Source of the DNA: Hyphomicrobiales bacterium
GTDB taxonomy: Bacteria > Pseudomonadota > Alphaproteobacteria > Rhizobiales > Rhizobiaceae
Direction of reading: 5' to 3'
Length of the DNA stretch: 64,000 bases
Assembly: GCA_900471605.1 (NCBI GenBank)
Contig: UCEY01000021.1
Coordinates: 199 to 64,198, forward strand
The notes beneath the pieces were generated by a model. The model did no database searches. It worked only from the letters and a program-made list of their open reading frames with translations, and was not told the DNA's origin. The position numbers and the translations under genes are program-made. Shown piece by piece: positions 25,708 to 35,378 of this stretch (positions within the stretch are counted from its first letter, which is position 1; each line of letters begins with the position of its first letter).

Positions 25708-26910
25708 ATGGATCTGTTGATGACGGAAGAAGAGGTGCGTTTCCGCGACCAGGTGCGGGCGTTTCTCGATACTCATCTGGACGAAGGTCTGAAGCGTGCC
25801 GAGCGGTTGAACTCGAGCTTTCTCGCCGATCCGGGCGTCGGGCTGAAATGGCAGGCGAAACTCAACGACAAGGGCTGGGTCGCCCCATCCTGGCCGAAGC
25901 AATATGGTGGCACCGGCTGGACGCTCGCCGAGCGTTATATCTTCGACCAGGAATGCGAACGTGCGGGCGAGCCGCATTTCCGCGGGGCCTCGATCAAGAT
26001 GATCGCCCCGGTCATCATGCGTTACGGCAACGATGCGCAGAAGGGCTTTTACCTGCCGCGCATCCTGAACGGAGAGGATGTCTGGGCGCAAGGTTACTCC
26101 GAGCCCGGCTCCGGTTCCGACCTGGCGTCGTTGAAGACAAAGGCCGTGCTCGATGGCGACCATTACATCGTCAACGGTTCGAAGATCTGGTCGACGCTGG
26201 CGCATCATGCCACGCGGATGTTCGCGCTGGTGCGCACCGCCGAAACGGAAAAGAAACAGGAAGGCATCACTTTCATCCTGATCGACCTGAAGTCGCCGGG
26301 CGTCACCATCCGGCCGATCCGCTCGATCTGCGGCACGCATGAATTCAACCAGGTCTTTTTCGATGACGTGCACGTTCCGATTTCGGATCGCATCGGAGCG
26401 GAAGGCGAGGGTTGGGACATCGCCAAATACCTGCTGGAATTCGAGCGGGGCGGGGCCTTTGCCGGCGGCGTGCTGCGCGCCATGCTGACGCGCCTTCACC
26501 GCCTTGCCTCCGAACCGCTGTCGGATGGTCGCAAGGTGATCGACGATCCGTTGTTCATGGCCCGTTTCGCCGAGATCGCCACGGATGTCGATGCCAACGA
26601 CATGCTGGAACTTGCGGCCATGTCCAAGGTCCAGGCCGGCGGCAATCCGGGCTCGGTGCCGTCCTCGACGATGAAGATCGAGCGCAGCCGCATCCGCCAG
26701 TCGATCTGCGAACTCGCCGCCTCGATCCTCGGCCCGGATGCGTTGCGCTGGGAGGAGCACCGGCCGCTGCACGAATTGCCGGGGACAAGCGAGATCGACG
26801 AGGAGCGCAAGGTCGCCTCCGCCGTTTATTTCAACTCCCGCTCCCAGAGCATCTTTGGCGGCAGCAACGAGATCCAGCTGGAGATCATCGCAAAGACGCT
26901 GCTGCGGTGA
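25708..26910 (+). CDS. Acyl-CoA dehydrogenase family protein (partner 2)
   Basis: A 400-residue acyl-CoA dehydrogenase starting MDLLMTEEEVRFRDQVRAFL. It shows WAQGYSEPGSGSDLASLKTK (FAD and substrate loop), NGSKIWSTLAHHATRMFALV, LLEFERGGAFAGGVLRAMLT and the C-terminal FGGSNEIQLEIIAKTLLR. This is the FadE/PimC-like large-subunit pattern. It starts 11 bp after partner 1, indicating a translationally linked pair that most likely works as one heteromeric enzyme. Confidence 0.88.
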   Translation: MDLLMTEEEVRFRDQVRAFLDTHLDEGLKRAERLNSSFLADPGVGLKWQAKLNDKGWVAPSWPKQYGGTGWTLAERYIFDQECERAGEPHFRGASIKMIAPVIMRYGNDAQKGFYLPRILNGEDVWAQGYSEPGSGSDLASLKTKAVLDGDHYIVNGSKIWSTLAHHATRMFALVRTAETEKKQEGITFILIDLKSPGVTIRPIRSICGTHEFNQVFFDDVHVPISDRIGAEGEGWDIAKYLLEFERGGAFAGGVLRAMLTRLHRLASEPLSDGRKVIDDPLFMARFAEIATDVDANDMLELAAMSKVQAGGNPGSVPSSTMKIERSRIRQSICELAASILGPDALRWEEHRPLHELPGTSEIDEERKVASAVYFNSRSQSIFGGSNEIQLEIIAKTLLR

Positions 26911-26978
26911 GCATCTTCTGAAACCATATCCGTTCCGGCGCGTTACCGGGCGAACCCATCGCCCCCGGAGAACGCCCG

Positions 26979-27137
26979 TTGGATATCATCCGCATTCTGC
27001 TCGCCTTCATCCTGCCGCCGCTCGGCGTGTTCTTTCAGGTCGGGCTCGGCCTGCATTTCTGGCTGAACATCCTGCTTACGCTGTGCGGCTGGCTGCCGGG
27101 CATCGTGCACGCGCTCTGGGTGATCCTCCGAAAATAG
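26979..27137 (+). CDS. YqaE/Pmp3 family small membrane protein
   Basis: A 52-residue protein (MDIIRILLAFILPPLGVFFQ, then VGLGLHFWLNILLTLCGWLP and GIVHALWVILRK). Two transmembrane helices and the PPLGVF...LTLCGWLPGIVHA pattern are diagnostic of the UPF0057/Pmp3 family, which is linked to membrane potential and salt or cold stress. It starts at TTG about 10 bases after GGAG; no ATG exists in this frame. The call rests on the strong family pattern despite the short length. Confidence 0.82.
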   Translation: MDIIRILLAFILPPLGVFFQVGLGLHFWLNILLTLCGWLPGIVHALWVILRK

Positions 27138-27181
27138 TCGGGATCGAGTCATCGTTCGGCATGGAATAAGGCGGGAACCCT

Positions 27182-27418
27182 TTAAGCGGCGATATCGGCG
27201 ATTTCGCCCGTCTGCCATAGGATGCGCGGATCCGACATGTCGCCGCTTTCCATATCCACCTGAACCGAATAGGCGGCCACGCCGACGAAGCGGTCGGCCA
27301 TGGCGCGGGCGATCTTCTCCGCCGAAGCAGCATTCGAGGCCACGCGCATCTCGCCAGGCGTGACATTGCCCCGCACCTTCTTGAACGGCAGCACGATGAA
27401 CTTCTCGGACCTGGACAT
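27182..27418 (-). CDS. Conserved hypothetical protein
   Basis: A 78-residue soluble protein (MSRSEKFIVLPFKKVRGNVT). It has a repeated alternation of charged and alanine-rich segments (NAASAEKIARAMADRFVGVA, YSVQVDMESGDMSDPRILWQ). No signal peptide or membrane segment. The ATG at 27418 is preceded by AAGGAAACGCC; the frame extends upstream, but that part contains poor codons. Short proteins of this style are common in rhizobia, without known function. Confidence 0.7.
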   Translation of the reverse strand: MSRSEKFIVLPFKKVRGNVTPGEMRVASNAASAEKIARAMADRFVGVAAYSVQVDMESGDMSDPRILWQTGEIADIAA

Positions 27419-27549
27419 GGCGTTTCCTTCTTTGGCGCCACACTGTCGAGATGCGCGTTGCGAAGTCAACAGCGGTAGGCGCAATTTCCCCTAAGTTGAC
27501 ACGCGTTGGCACGGCCGGAATAGTGGCGCGGTTTTAATGGGGCCATTTC

Positions 27550-28017
27550 ATGAACATTCGCTTTTTTCAAGCTGCCGACGGCGAGCAGTTGGCTGTCCTC
27601 TTCGAGGAGATGCAAAATTATTACGGCGTCTTCTGCCCACCGCGCGACGCGATCCTCACCGGCCTCGTCAACCGTCCGCCGGAGACCGAGATCCTGGTCG
27701 TGACGACCGACCGCATCGTCGCCTTTGCGGCTTTCGCCGCCATCTATCCCGGCCCCGGCCTGCAGCCCGGTTTTTTCCTCAAGGAGCTCTATGTTGCCGG
27801 TTCCGAGCGCGGCAAGGATATCGGCACGGCTTTGATGAAGCGGCTGGCGGACCTGGCAGTCGAGAGGGGGCTGAACCGCATCGACTGGACGGCGGCGCGC
27901 GCCAATGAACGGCTTCTGGCGTTCTATGACAGGCTCGGCGGAGATCGGAAGGAGGACCGCATCTTTTACCGGCTCGAAGGAGAAAAGCTGAAGGTGCTGG
28001 CCGGCCGGAAGGAATAG
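27550..28017 (+). CDS. GNAT family N-acetyltransferase
   Basis: A 155-residue protein with the GNAT fold: FFLKELYVAGSERGKDIGTALMKRL (about residues 75-99) is the beta4-alpha3 acetyl-CoA binding signature (R/Q-x-x-G-x-G/A), followed by RIDWTAARANERLLAFYDRL (motif B). It ends one base before the convergent GFA gene. Substrate unknown; the family acetylates amines of small molecules or proteins. Confidence 0.85.
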   Translation: MNIRFFQAADGEQLAVLFEEMQNYYGVFCPPRDAILTGLVNRPPETEILVVTTDRIVAFAAFAAIYPGPGLQPGFFLKELYVAGSERGKDIGTALMKRLADLAVERGLNRIDWTAARANERLLAFYDRLGGDRKEDRIFYRLEGEKLKVLAGRKE

Positions 28018-28416
28018 CTATTCCTTGTGACCCTGGTATTGCGGGAGGCCGTCGGTAATCTCGTACCAAGGTGCCTTCGAGTCGACGAAGATATGGTGCG
28101 TTGGCCGGATTGTCGGGGCATCGATCAGTGTGCCTAACGCTACATGCACCCAGGCCGCTTCGCGCACCTGTGAATAGAGAAGCGACCCGCAGGCCTTGCA
28201 GTGGGCGTCGTGATTTTCGGCGTCGCCATAGATCAGCAGCGCATCCTCTCCCTTCACCACGGCAAGCTTCTGCCGCTCGATGCCCGCGAACGGCTTGAAG
28301 GCCGAACCGGTGGTGCGTCGGCAATTCGAGCAGTGGCAATTGGCGGCATAAACGAACGCGTCTTCCACCTCGTAGGAGACGGCGCCGCAATAACATTTGC
28401 CGCTTAGCCTCATCAT
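28018..28416 (-). CDS. GFA family protein (glutathione-dependent formaldehyde-activating enzyme-like)
   Basis: A 132-residue protein with the CENP-V/GFA zinc motifs: GKCYCGAVSYEVE (Cys pair), CHCSNCRRTTGSAFKPFAGI and HCKACGSLLYSQV. Start at the first of two ATGs (28416), 8 bases after AAGGAG; the frame extends upstream to 28563, but that part is not family-like. Some members bind glutathione; most have no proven activity. Confidence 0.88.
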   Translation of the reverse strand: MMRLSGKCYCGAVSYEVEDAFVYAANCHCSNCRRTTGSAFKPFAGIERQKLAVVKGEDALLIYGDAENHDAHCKACGSLLYSQVREAAWVHVALGTLIDAPTIRPTHHIFVDSKAPWYEITDGLPQYQGHKE

Positions 28417-28615
28417 GCTGTCGATCTCCTTGATTTCGGTTGGATTTGGCGCAGCTCCTCCGGGGCTCGCCCTGCCGCTGCCGCAGACTATCCGGGCGGG
28501 CCGCGTAATAAAGTCCATCACCGAAAGTTGAAGGAAGGCACGCGGAGGGGAGTCGCCCTCCATCCGCTCTGTGTTACAGTTTTAAGAAATCGATAACGCA
28601 GTGATTGGATTGCCA

Positions 28616-29401
28616 ATGCTTACAACACTCGCGATGCTCATGAGCCTTTCCGCCGCCGCGACCGCACCGACGGTCGCGCAGCGAACGGGGGGCGAAGTCG
28701 ATGTGGAACTGGTCCTCGCGGTGGATACGTCCCGCTCCATGGATTACGAGGAGGTCCGCGTTCAGCGCGAGGGTTATGTCGAGGCACTCAAGCACAAGGA
28801 ATTCATCGACGCCGTGAAGACCGGCCTGACCGGTCGCATCGCCATCAGCTATTTCGAATGGGCCGGTGACGTCGTGCCGGATTCGATCATCGATTGGACG
28901 ATCATCGAAAACGAGCAGGACGCCATCAACTTCGCCGCCAAGCTCGAAGCCCGGCCGATCAACACCCAGCGCCGCACCTCGATTTCCGCCGCGATTGCCC
29001 AGGGGGCGACGATGATCGTGGCCAATTCCTATCGCGGCATGCGGCAGGTGATCGACATTTCCGGCGACGGCCCGAACAATTCCGGCAACCCTGTCGTGCC
29101 GGCACGCAACAAGGCCACCGAAGCCGGCATCATCATCAACGGGCTGGCGATCATGCTGCGGCCCTCCGGCGCGCCGGGCGGGCTCGACAAATATTACGGC
29201 GACTGCGTCATCGGCGGTCCCGGTTCCTTCGTGCTGCCCGTTCACGAGATCGAGGATTTTGCGGTCGCCGTCCGCCGCAAGCTGGTTCTGGAGATCAGCG
29301 GCCTCATGCCGGCCGCGACCGTGCAGAAGGTGGCCAGCAACCAGCCCTCCAGCGATTGCCTGGTCGGCGAAAAGCAGTGGCAGGACCTGTTCGACCGCTG
29401 A
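28616..29401 (+). CDS. DUF1194 domain-containing secreted protein (von Willebrand A-like)
   Basis: A 261-residue protein with a signal peptide (MLTTLAMLMSLSAAATAPTV) and a VWA-like fold: VDVELVLAVDTSRSM carries a MIDAS-type DxSxS, and QVIDISGDGPNNSGNP another metal-site stretch. DUF1194 proteins are common in rhizobia and have no assigned role. A GTG at 28601 is an alternative start. Probably exported to the periplasm. Confidence 0.88.
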   Translation: MLTTLAMLMSLSAAATAPTVAQRTGGEVDVELVLAVDTSRSMDYEEVRVQREGYVEALKHKEFIDAVKTGLTGRIAISYFEWAGDVVPDSIIDWTIIENEQDAINFAAKLEARPINTQRRTSISAAIAQGATMIVANSYRGMRQVIDISGDGPNNSGNPVVPARNKATEAGIIINGLAIMLRPSGAPGGLDKYYGDCVIGGPGSFVLPVHEIEDFAVAVRRKLVLEISGLMPAATVQKVASNQPSSDCLVGEKQWQDLFDR

Positions 29402-29487
29402 CGTCTTTTCCGACGCCGGCCGAATGGAACATTTCCTTCGTATCCAGAGTTTCTTCCCGCTTTTCCGAAAGAGGGAGGGAGCCGGCA

Positions 29488-30369
29488 TTGAACGGTGTCA
29501 TGACGGAACGGGACGACGACGCTGGCGAAAGCCGACGTTTCCTGATCGGTCTCGGGCGTGGTGCTGCCGGAGCCATGCTGTTCGGCATCCCGATGCTGAT
29601 GACGATGGAGCTCTGGCAGCTCGGCTTCTATATCGAGCGCTGGCGCCTGTTCCTGCTCTTGATCGTCAACATCCCGCTTCTGATATTGCTCGCGCACCGG
29701 ATCGGTTTCGAGCGCACCTCGACTGCGGCTGAAGCTTTTCGCGACGCCACCATAGCCTATGGGCTGGGCATCGTCATAAGCAGCGCAATTCTCGTCATGC
29801 TCGGGGACATCAAGCCCCATATGCCCTTTTCAGAAATGCTCGGCAAGATCGCCATTCAGGCCGTACCGGCCAGTATCGGCGCATTGCTCGGCCGCTCCCA
29901 GCTCGGCGGGCAGGCGGGCCAGGATGACGATGAGGATAGGAAAGAAGGTGGGGGCGCGGTGCCCGACGAAATTTCCACCAGCTATGGCCGCGAGCTTTTC
30001 CTGATGGCGGTCGGCGCGCTTTTCCTCAACCTCAACGTCGCTCCGACGGAGGAGATCATCCTGATCGCCTACAAGATGACACCCTGGCACGCGCTCGTCA
30101 CAATGGTTGCCTCGATCGCCATCATGCATGGGTTCGTCTATGCGGTCGCCTTCAAGGGCACTCATGACATTCCCGAGGGGACGCCCTGGTGGCACGTCTT
30201 CTTCCGCTTCACTCTGCCGGGCTACATGGTCGCCATGCTGATCAGCCTCTATGTCCTGTGGACTTTCGGCCGGCTGGACGATACCGCGCCGGCCGAGATG
30301 CTGATGTCGGCGATCGTGCTTGCCTTTCCCGGCGCGATCGGCGCCGCCGCCGCCCGCCTCATCCTGTGA
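29488..30369 (+). CDS. TIGR02587 family integral membrane protein
   Basis: A 293-residue protein with about seven transmembrane segments (ESRRFLIGLGRGAAGAMLFG, ELFLMAVGALFLNLNVAPTE, LVTMVASIAIMHGFVYAVAF) and an acidic cytoplasmic loop (GQDDDEDRKEGGG). The pattern is that of TIGR02587, found next to TIGR02588 genes as here. Start: TTG 29488 has GAGGGAGGG seven bases upstream; ATG 29500 is the alternative. Function unknown. Confidence 0.82.
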   Translation: MNGVMTERDDDAGESRRFLIGLGRGAAGAMLFGIPMLMTMELWQLGFYIERWRLFLLLIVNIPLLILLAHRIGFERTSTAAEAFRDATIAYGLGIVISSAILVMLGDIKPHMPFSEMLGKIAIQAVPASIGALLGRSQLGGQAGQDDDEDRKEGGGAVPDEISTSYGRELFLMAVGALFLNLNVAPTEEIILIAYKMTPWHALVTMVASIAIMHGFVYAVAFKGTHDIPEGTPWWHVFFRFTLPGYMVAMLISLYVLWTFGRLDDTAPAEMLMSAIVLAFPGAIGAAAARLIL

Positions 30370-30382
30370 CGAGTGATCTCTG

Positions 30383-30793
30383 ATGACGACAACCGCCAAA
30401 AATCGCCATACCGAAGCGCGGGAACCCCGCTTGATCGAATGGGCCACGGGCGTGGTCTCGGCAATCCTGGTTGTGGCGATGATCGGCTGGGTCGGTTACG
30501 AGGCCTGGATGGACGAAGATATGCCGCCCGAATTCTCGATCGCCATCACCGCGAGAACGCAGGTCGAGGGCGGTTACCGCGTCGAATTCGATATCGCCAA
30601 CAAGGCGACGGTGACGGCAGCGGCCGTTACCGTGCGCGGCGAGATCCTGGATGGTGGCAATATGGTGGAAGACGCCGACGTCACCTTCGATTACGTACCC
30701 GCGGAATCCAAGTCATCCGGCGCGATCCTGTTTTCACAGGATCCGGGTGCTCGGGAGGTGAGGATCCGGGCGGTCGGATATACCGATCCGTAG
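30383..30793 (+). CDS. TIGR02588 family protein
   Basis: A 136-residue protein with one N-terminal membrane anchor (LIEWATGVVSAILVVAMIGW) and a beta-rich extracytoplasmic domain (FSIAITARTQVEGGYRVEFD...). It is encoded 13 bp after the TIGR02587 gene, the pairing seen in other rhizobia. The two probably form a membrane complex of unknown role. Confidence 0.82.
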   Translation: MTTTAKNRHTEAREPRLIEWATGVVSAILVVAMIGWVGYEAWMDEDMPPEFSIAITARTQVEGGYRVEFDIANKATVTAAAVTVRGEILDGGNMVEDADVTFDYVPAESKSSGAILFSQDPGAREVRIRAVGYTDP

Positions 30794-30821
30794 GGATCGG
30801 GTCAGCCGCCGAGCGGCCGGA

Positions 30822-31529
30822 CTATTCCGGCGCCACCGAGATATAGCGCCTGGCGATCATCCAGCAAGCCAGGGCCCAGGTCGCGCCCGCGCACCAGCCG
30901 CCGAGTACGTCGGTCGGGTAGTGGACGCCGAGATAGACCCGGCTGAAACCGATGATGAATGTCAGGAAGATCGCCGCGCCGATCAGGAAGATGCGGGTCG
31001 AACGGTAGGGCTGGGCGCGAGACAGCAGCGCGCCGAGCGTCAGATAGGTTACAGCCGAGAGCATCGCGTGGCCGCTCGGGAAGCTTAGATCGTTCACCTC
31101 GACCAGATGCGGCACGATATCGGGCCTCGGCCGCGCCACGCCGAGTTTCAGCAGCGAACTCAGGAGCCAGCCGCCGGCAATCGACAGGAACATGAAGAGC
31201 GCGATCGCCCTCTGCCGCGACAGCAACAGGAAGGCGGTTCCCATCACCGTCATCAGGGTCAGAACGGTGATGCCGCCGAGCGCGGTGATGTCCCCCATCG
31301 CATGATGCACCCAGTAGGGTCCGAGCGGCGTTGCTAGGTCGGTGGCGTCACGCAGGGCAAGCAGGACTTTCTCGTCGAAGGCATGTGTCTCGCCTTCCAG
31401 CACTTCGTCGGTCAGCCTGAAGAAGACGAAGAGCCCGCCAGCCAGAAATGCGATCATCATCAAGCCGATCGGCTCGAACGTCATAATCCTTTCGACCACT
31501 CTTCGTGTCACGCGTTGATGGAATGCCAT
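30822..31529 (-). CDS. PAP2-family phosphatase
   Basis: A 235-residue membrane protein with the three acid phosphatase motifs: KLGVARPRPD, FPSGHAMLSAVTY and SRVYLGVHYPTDVLGG. Six hydrophobic segments. The ATG at 31529 has AAGGAG five bases upstream. It is expected to dephosphorylate a lipid phosphate such as phosphatidate or undecaprenyl pyrophosphate at the periplasmic face. Convergent with the TIGR02588 gene. Confidence 0.9.
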   Translation of the reverse strand: MAFHQRVTRRVVERIMTFEPIGLMMIAFLAGGLFVFFRLTDEVLEGETHAFDEKVLLALRDATDLATPLGPYWVHHAMGDITALGGITVLTLMTVMGTAFLLLSRQRAIALFMFLSIAGGWLLSSLLKLGVARPRPDIVPHLVEVNDLSFPSGHAMLSAVTYLTLGALLSRAQPYRSTRIFLIGAAIFLTFIIGFSRVYLGVHYPTDVLGGWCAGATWALACWMIARRYISVAPE

Positions 31530-31548
31530 CAAAACTCCTTGTTCGATC

Positions 31549-32376
31549 TCAGTTCACGATGGATCGCATCGCTGGGAGCGACCGATCCACAGAAGGCGGC
31601 TGGATGATCCTGTAGCGGGCCTCGATCAATCCATAGAGACCGAAGGCGAAAAGTCCGACCGCCGCCAATCCGTAGAGGATAGCCCCGAAGGGAAGCTGAC
31701 GCACCCAGGCGAGCGCATCCGCCATGCCGCCGGCCTGCTTCGGATCGACAGCGAAGGCTGCGTAGATGAAGAAACCGCCAATAATGAGAAATAGGACGCC
31801 GCGCGCAAGCAGCCCGTAGGTGCAGATGCCGTTGAGGATGGTCCGATGCTCGAATCCGCTTTCGAAAAAGCGGAGATACCCGCGTTTCACGCCCTTGATC
31901 GCCTGGGCGCAGCCGGCGCCGACGATCGCCAGACCGACGCCTGCGACGAGGTAGCGTCCGAACGGTTGCTGCATCAGCCAGGCGATCCAGCTTTCGCGCC
32001 CGCCGGACGATCCTGCGCCGACGCTCAGATGCAGCGCCTGCCCCACTGCATAGAAGGCGAGACCGGTATAGGTCGCGGCGCTGACGAGAAGACCTGCCCT
32101 GACCAGATATCCCTTGGCATTGTTTTCATGCCGGTCGGTGTTGAGGATCGATTGCGCTATCCGCCAGAGCACAAAGCCGACCAAGCCCATGCCGATCACG
32201 CCGAGCCAGATCTGGCCGAAAGGCTGCTCCAGCACGATCTGCAGCGCGGATTTCGAATCGGGCCGGCCGCCGCCAAAGGTCGACAGCGACGCCAGGCCGG
32301 CAATCAGGACATATACGATGCCCCTTGCCGCATAACCCGACCGCGCCAGCCATTCCAGTTTCCTGTCCTTGTCCAT
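31549..32376 (-). CDS. DUF1206 domain-containing membrane protein
   Basis: A 275-residue protein with about six hydrophobic helices arranged as repeats (LARSGYAARGIVYVLIAGLA; TYGLLARGVLFLIIGGFFIY), the internal duplication typical of DUF1206. It lies 20 bp upstream of the PAP2 gene in the same direction, so probably co-transcribed. Function unknown. Confidence 0.85.
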   Translation of the reverse strand: MDKDRKLEWLARSGYAARGIVYVLIAGLASLSTFGGGRPDSKSALQIVLEQPFGQIWLGVIGMGLVGFVLWRIAQSILNTDRHENNAKGYLVRAGLLVSAATYTGLAFYAVGQALHLSVGAGSSGGRESWIAWLMQQPFGRYLVAGVGLAIVGAGCAQAIKGVKRGYLRFFESGFEHRTILNGICTYGLLARGVLFLIIGGFFIYAAFAVDPKQAGGMADALAWVRQLPFGAILYGLAAVGLFAFGLYGLIEARYRIIQPPSVDRSLPAMRSIVN

Positions 32377-32462
32377 TCCGATCTCCTCGAAGGATCGACA
32401 GGAACGTGCCTGGATGGTCGCGGTTCCGGCTAGGTCGTGTGCTGCGGCATGAGCCGGTCACC

Positions 32463-33653
<1,191 letters not shown>

Positions 33654-33687
33654 TCATGGTAAGCGCGCAACCGGGACGGCAAACAAT

Positions 33688-33713
33688 GGACATTTCATGC
33701 AATTCATAGGACA
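33688..33713. promoter_or_regulatory. Candidate PobR binding site (direct repeat)
   Basis: The pentamer GGACA occurs at 33688-33692 and 33709-33713 in the same orientation, in contexts ATGGACATTT and ATAGGACAAA, 21 bp apart (two helical turns). This is the spacing AraC-type activators use. It lies in the pobA-pobR divergent gap. Confidence 0.5.
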
Positions 33714-33743
33714 AAACGAACATCGGCCCCTCCGGAGCATGTC

Positions 33744-34637
33744 ATGCGTTCGCCAGTCCCCACTTACGACCTCTATGGTGAAAGCCGAGCCGGACGGCCG
33801 GATTTCTGGCTGCATTGCGAAACGATCGCCTCCCGGAGCAGCACTCATCATTGGGAGATCGGCCTGCATCGTCACGAGAGCTTCCAGCAGTTCCTGTACA
33901 TTCGGAACGGATCGGGCGATGCCATCCTCTCCGGAACGACCCTGGCGCTGACGCCGCCCTGCGTGGTGGCGGTGCCGCCGGGTGTCAGCCATGGTTTTCG
34001 GTTTTCGCGCGATATCGATGGGCTGGTGATCACGTTGGTGGCCGAGCGGCTGCGGCTGACGGCAGGGCTCGCCAAACGGCCCGGCGACTGGCTGTCGTAC
34101 CCGCGAATGATCCCGATTCCTGCCGGCGACGATGTCGGTTATCTCGATCAAACCTTTTCGCGGCTGTTTGCTGAATTCGAGGCGCGGCGGGTGGGCCGCA
34201 ACGATCTGATCGAGGCGCTTCTGACGGCATCGATCCTGATCCTCGCGCGAGCGGTGCGGCCGGATGCAGCCGGCGGAGCCGGGGATGCGAAACTTGCCCG
34301 CGTCGAGGCGCTGAAGGAGCTGATCGGCCTGCATTTTCGCGAGCAGCTTGCGGCGGAAGCCTATGCGAAACTGCTCAACCTCTCGCCGACACATCTGAAC
34401 CGCGTTGTGCGGGAAGTGACCGGAATGAGCATCCACGACCTGATCATGGCGCGGGTCATGGACGAGGCGCGGCGGGCACTGGTTTTCACGACGGCGAGCG
34501 TGCAGGCGGTGGCCGACGGGCTGGGCTTTGCCGACGCCGCCTACTTTGCCCGCTCGTTCCGCAAACGGACCGGCCAGACGCCGCGCCAATACCGGGAAGC
34601 GGAGCGGGAAAGACTGGCGCAGGTCGAGGCCGGATAG
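33744..34637 (+). CDS. pobR: AraC family regulator of 4-hydroxybenzoate catabolism
   Basis: A 297-residue protein. The N-terminal cupin-type ligand domain (HWEIGLHRHESFQQFLYIRN, GVSHGFRF) and the C-terminal double helix-turn-helix (YAKLLNLSPTHLNRVVREVT; ADGLGFADAAYFARSFRKRT) are of AraC/XylS type. It is divergent from pobA, as PobR in Agrobacterium and relatives. It is expected to activate pobA in response to 4-hydroxybenzoate. Confidence 0.88.
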   Translation: MRSPVPTYDLYGESRAGRPDFWLHCETIASRSSTHHWEIGLHRHESFQQFLYIRNGSGDAILSGTTLALTPPCVVAVPPGVSHGFRFSRDIDGLVITLVAERLRLTAGLAKRPGDWLSYPRMIPIPAGDDVGYLDQTFSRLFAEFEARRVGRNDLIEALLTASILILARAVRPDAAGGAGDAKLARVEALKELIGLHFREQLAAEAYAKLLNLSPTHLNRVVREVTGMSIHDLIMARVMDEARRALVFTTASVQAVADGLGFADAAYFARSFRKRTGQTPRQYREAERERLAQVEAG

Positions 34638-34783
34638 GACCGGCTCACGCTTGGAACAATTCGGTGATAATTCGTGTGCGGCGGTCTTTGGATCATTCTT
34701 CCGCCACATGCGTTTCCCAACGCTGCCAAACCCGCTCGCATGAGTCTCACCAAGGGCGGCTGAAGAATTAAAGGAGTACAGGG

Positions 34784-35317
34784 ATGAAGAAGATTGTTGC
34801 CGTGGCGCTCGCCGCTCTGCCGGTCGTAACCAGCGCCGGAGCCGCCTTTTCCGCCGACATGATCACCCGCCGGGACCGCGTCCCCGTTTATGAGGAGCAG
34901 GACCAGCGCGGCGGCGTTCGCATCGGTTATCTCGATTGCTCGATCGGCGGCGGCGTCGGATACGTGCTCGGTTCCGCCAAGGAAGCCGACTGCGTCTTCA
35001 CCACCGCGATCGGCAGCGAACCGATCGATCGTTACACGGGCGTGATGCGCAAGATGGGCGTCGACCTCGGCTTTACCACCCGCTCGCGGCTGATCTGGGC
35101 GGTCTTCGCTCCGACCGCCGGTTATCACCACGGTTCGCTCGGCGGCCTCTACCAGGGCGCTACCGCCGAGGCCACGGTCGGCGCCGGCATCGGCGCCAAC
35201 ATCCTCGTCGGCGGCACCGCCGGCTCGATCCACCTGCAGACGGTGAGTGTCACCGGCCAGCTCGGTCTCAACCTCGCTGCCACCGGCACCTCGGTCACGC
35301 TGACGCCCGCGGGCTAA
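34784..35317 (+). CDS. DUF992 domain-containing secreted protein
   Basis: A 177-residue protein with a signal peptide (MKKIVAVALAALPVVTSAGA) and the DUF992 pattern: VRIGYLDCSIGGGVGYVLGS, KEADCVFTT (paired Cys) and a glycine- and alanine-rich C-terminus (GAGIGANILVGGTAGSIHLQ). Periplasmic or outer-membrane associated; function unknown. Typical of Rhizobiales. AAGGAG precedes the ATG. Confidence 0.9.
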   Translation: MKKIVAVALAALPVVTSAGAAFSADMITRRDRVPVYEEQDQRGGVRIGYLDCSIGGGVGYVLGSAKEADCVFTTAIGSEPIDRYTGVMRKMGVDLGFTTRSRLIWAVFAPTAGYHHGSLGGLYQGATAEATVGAGIGANILVGGTAGSIHLQTVSVTGQLGLNLAATGTSVTLTPAG

Positions 35318-35327
35318 GGCTTTACTC

Positions 35328-35360
35328 GGCTCTCTGCCGCTGATTCAGCGGCAGAGAGCC
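35328..35360. terminator. Strong hairpin between convergent genes, probable bidirectional terminator
   Basis: A near-perfect 16-bp stem, GGCTCTCTGCCGCTGA against TCAGCGGCAGAGAGCC, with a one-base mismatch at the centre. It sits between the DUF992 gene and the convergent gene at 35379. There is no long T-tract, so efficiency is uncertain. Confidence 0.6.
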
Positions 35361-35378
35361 TCGCCGGCCGATTGGTCT

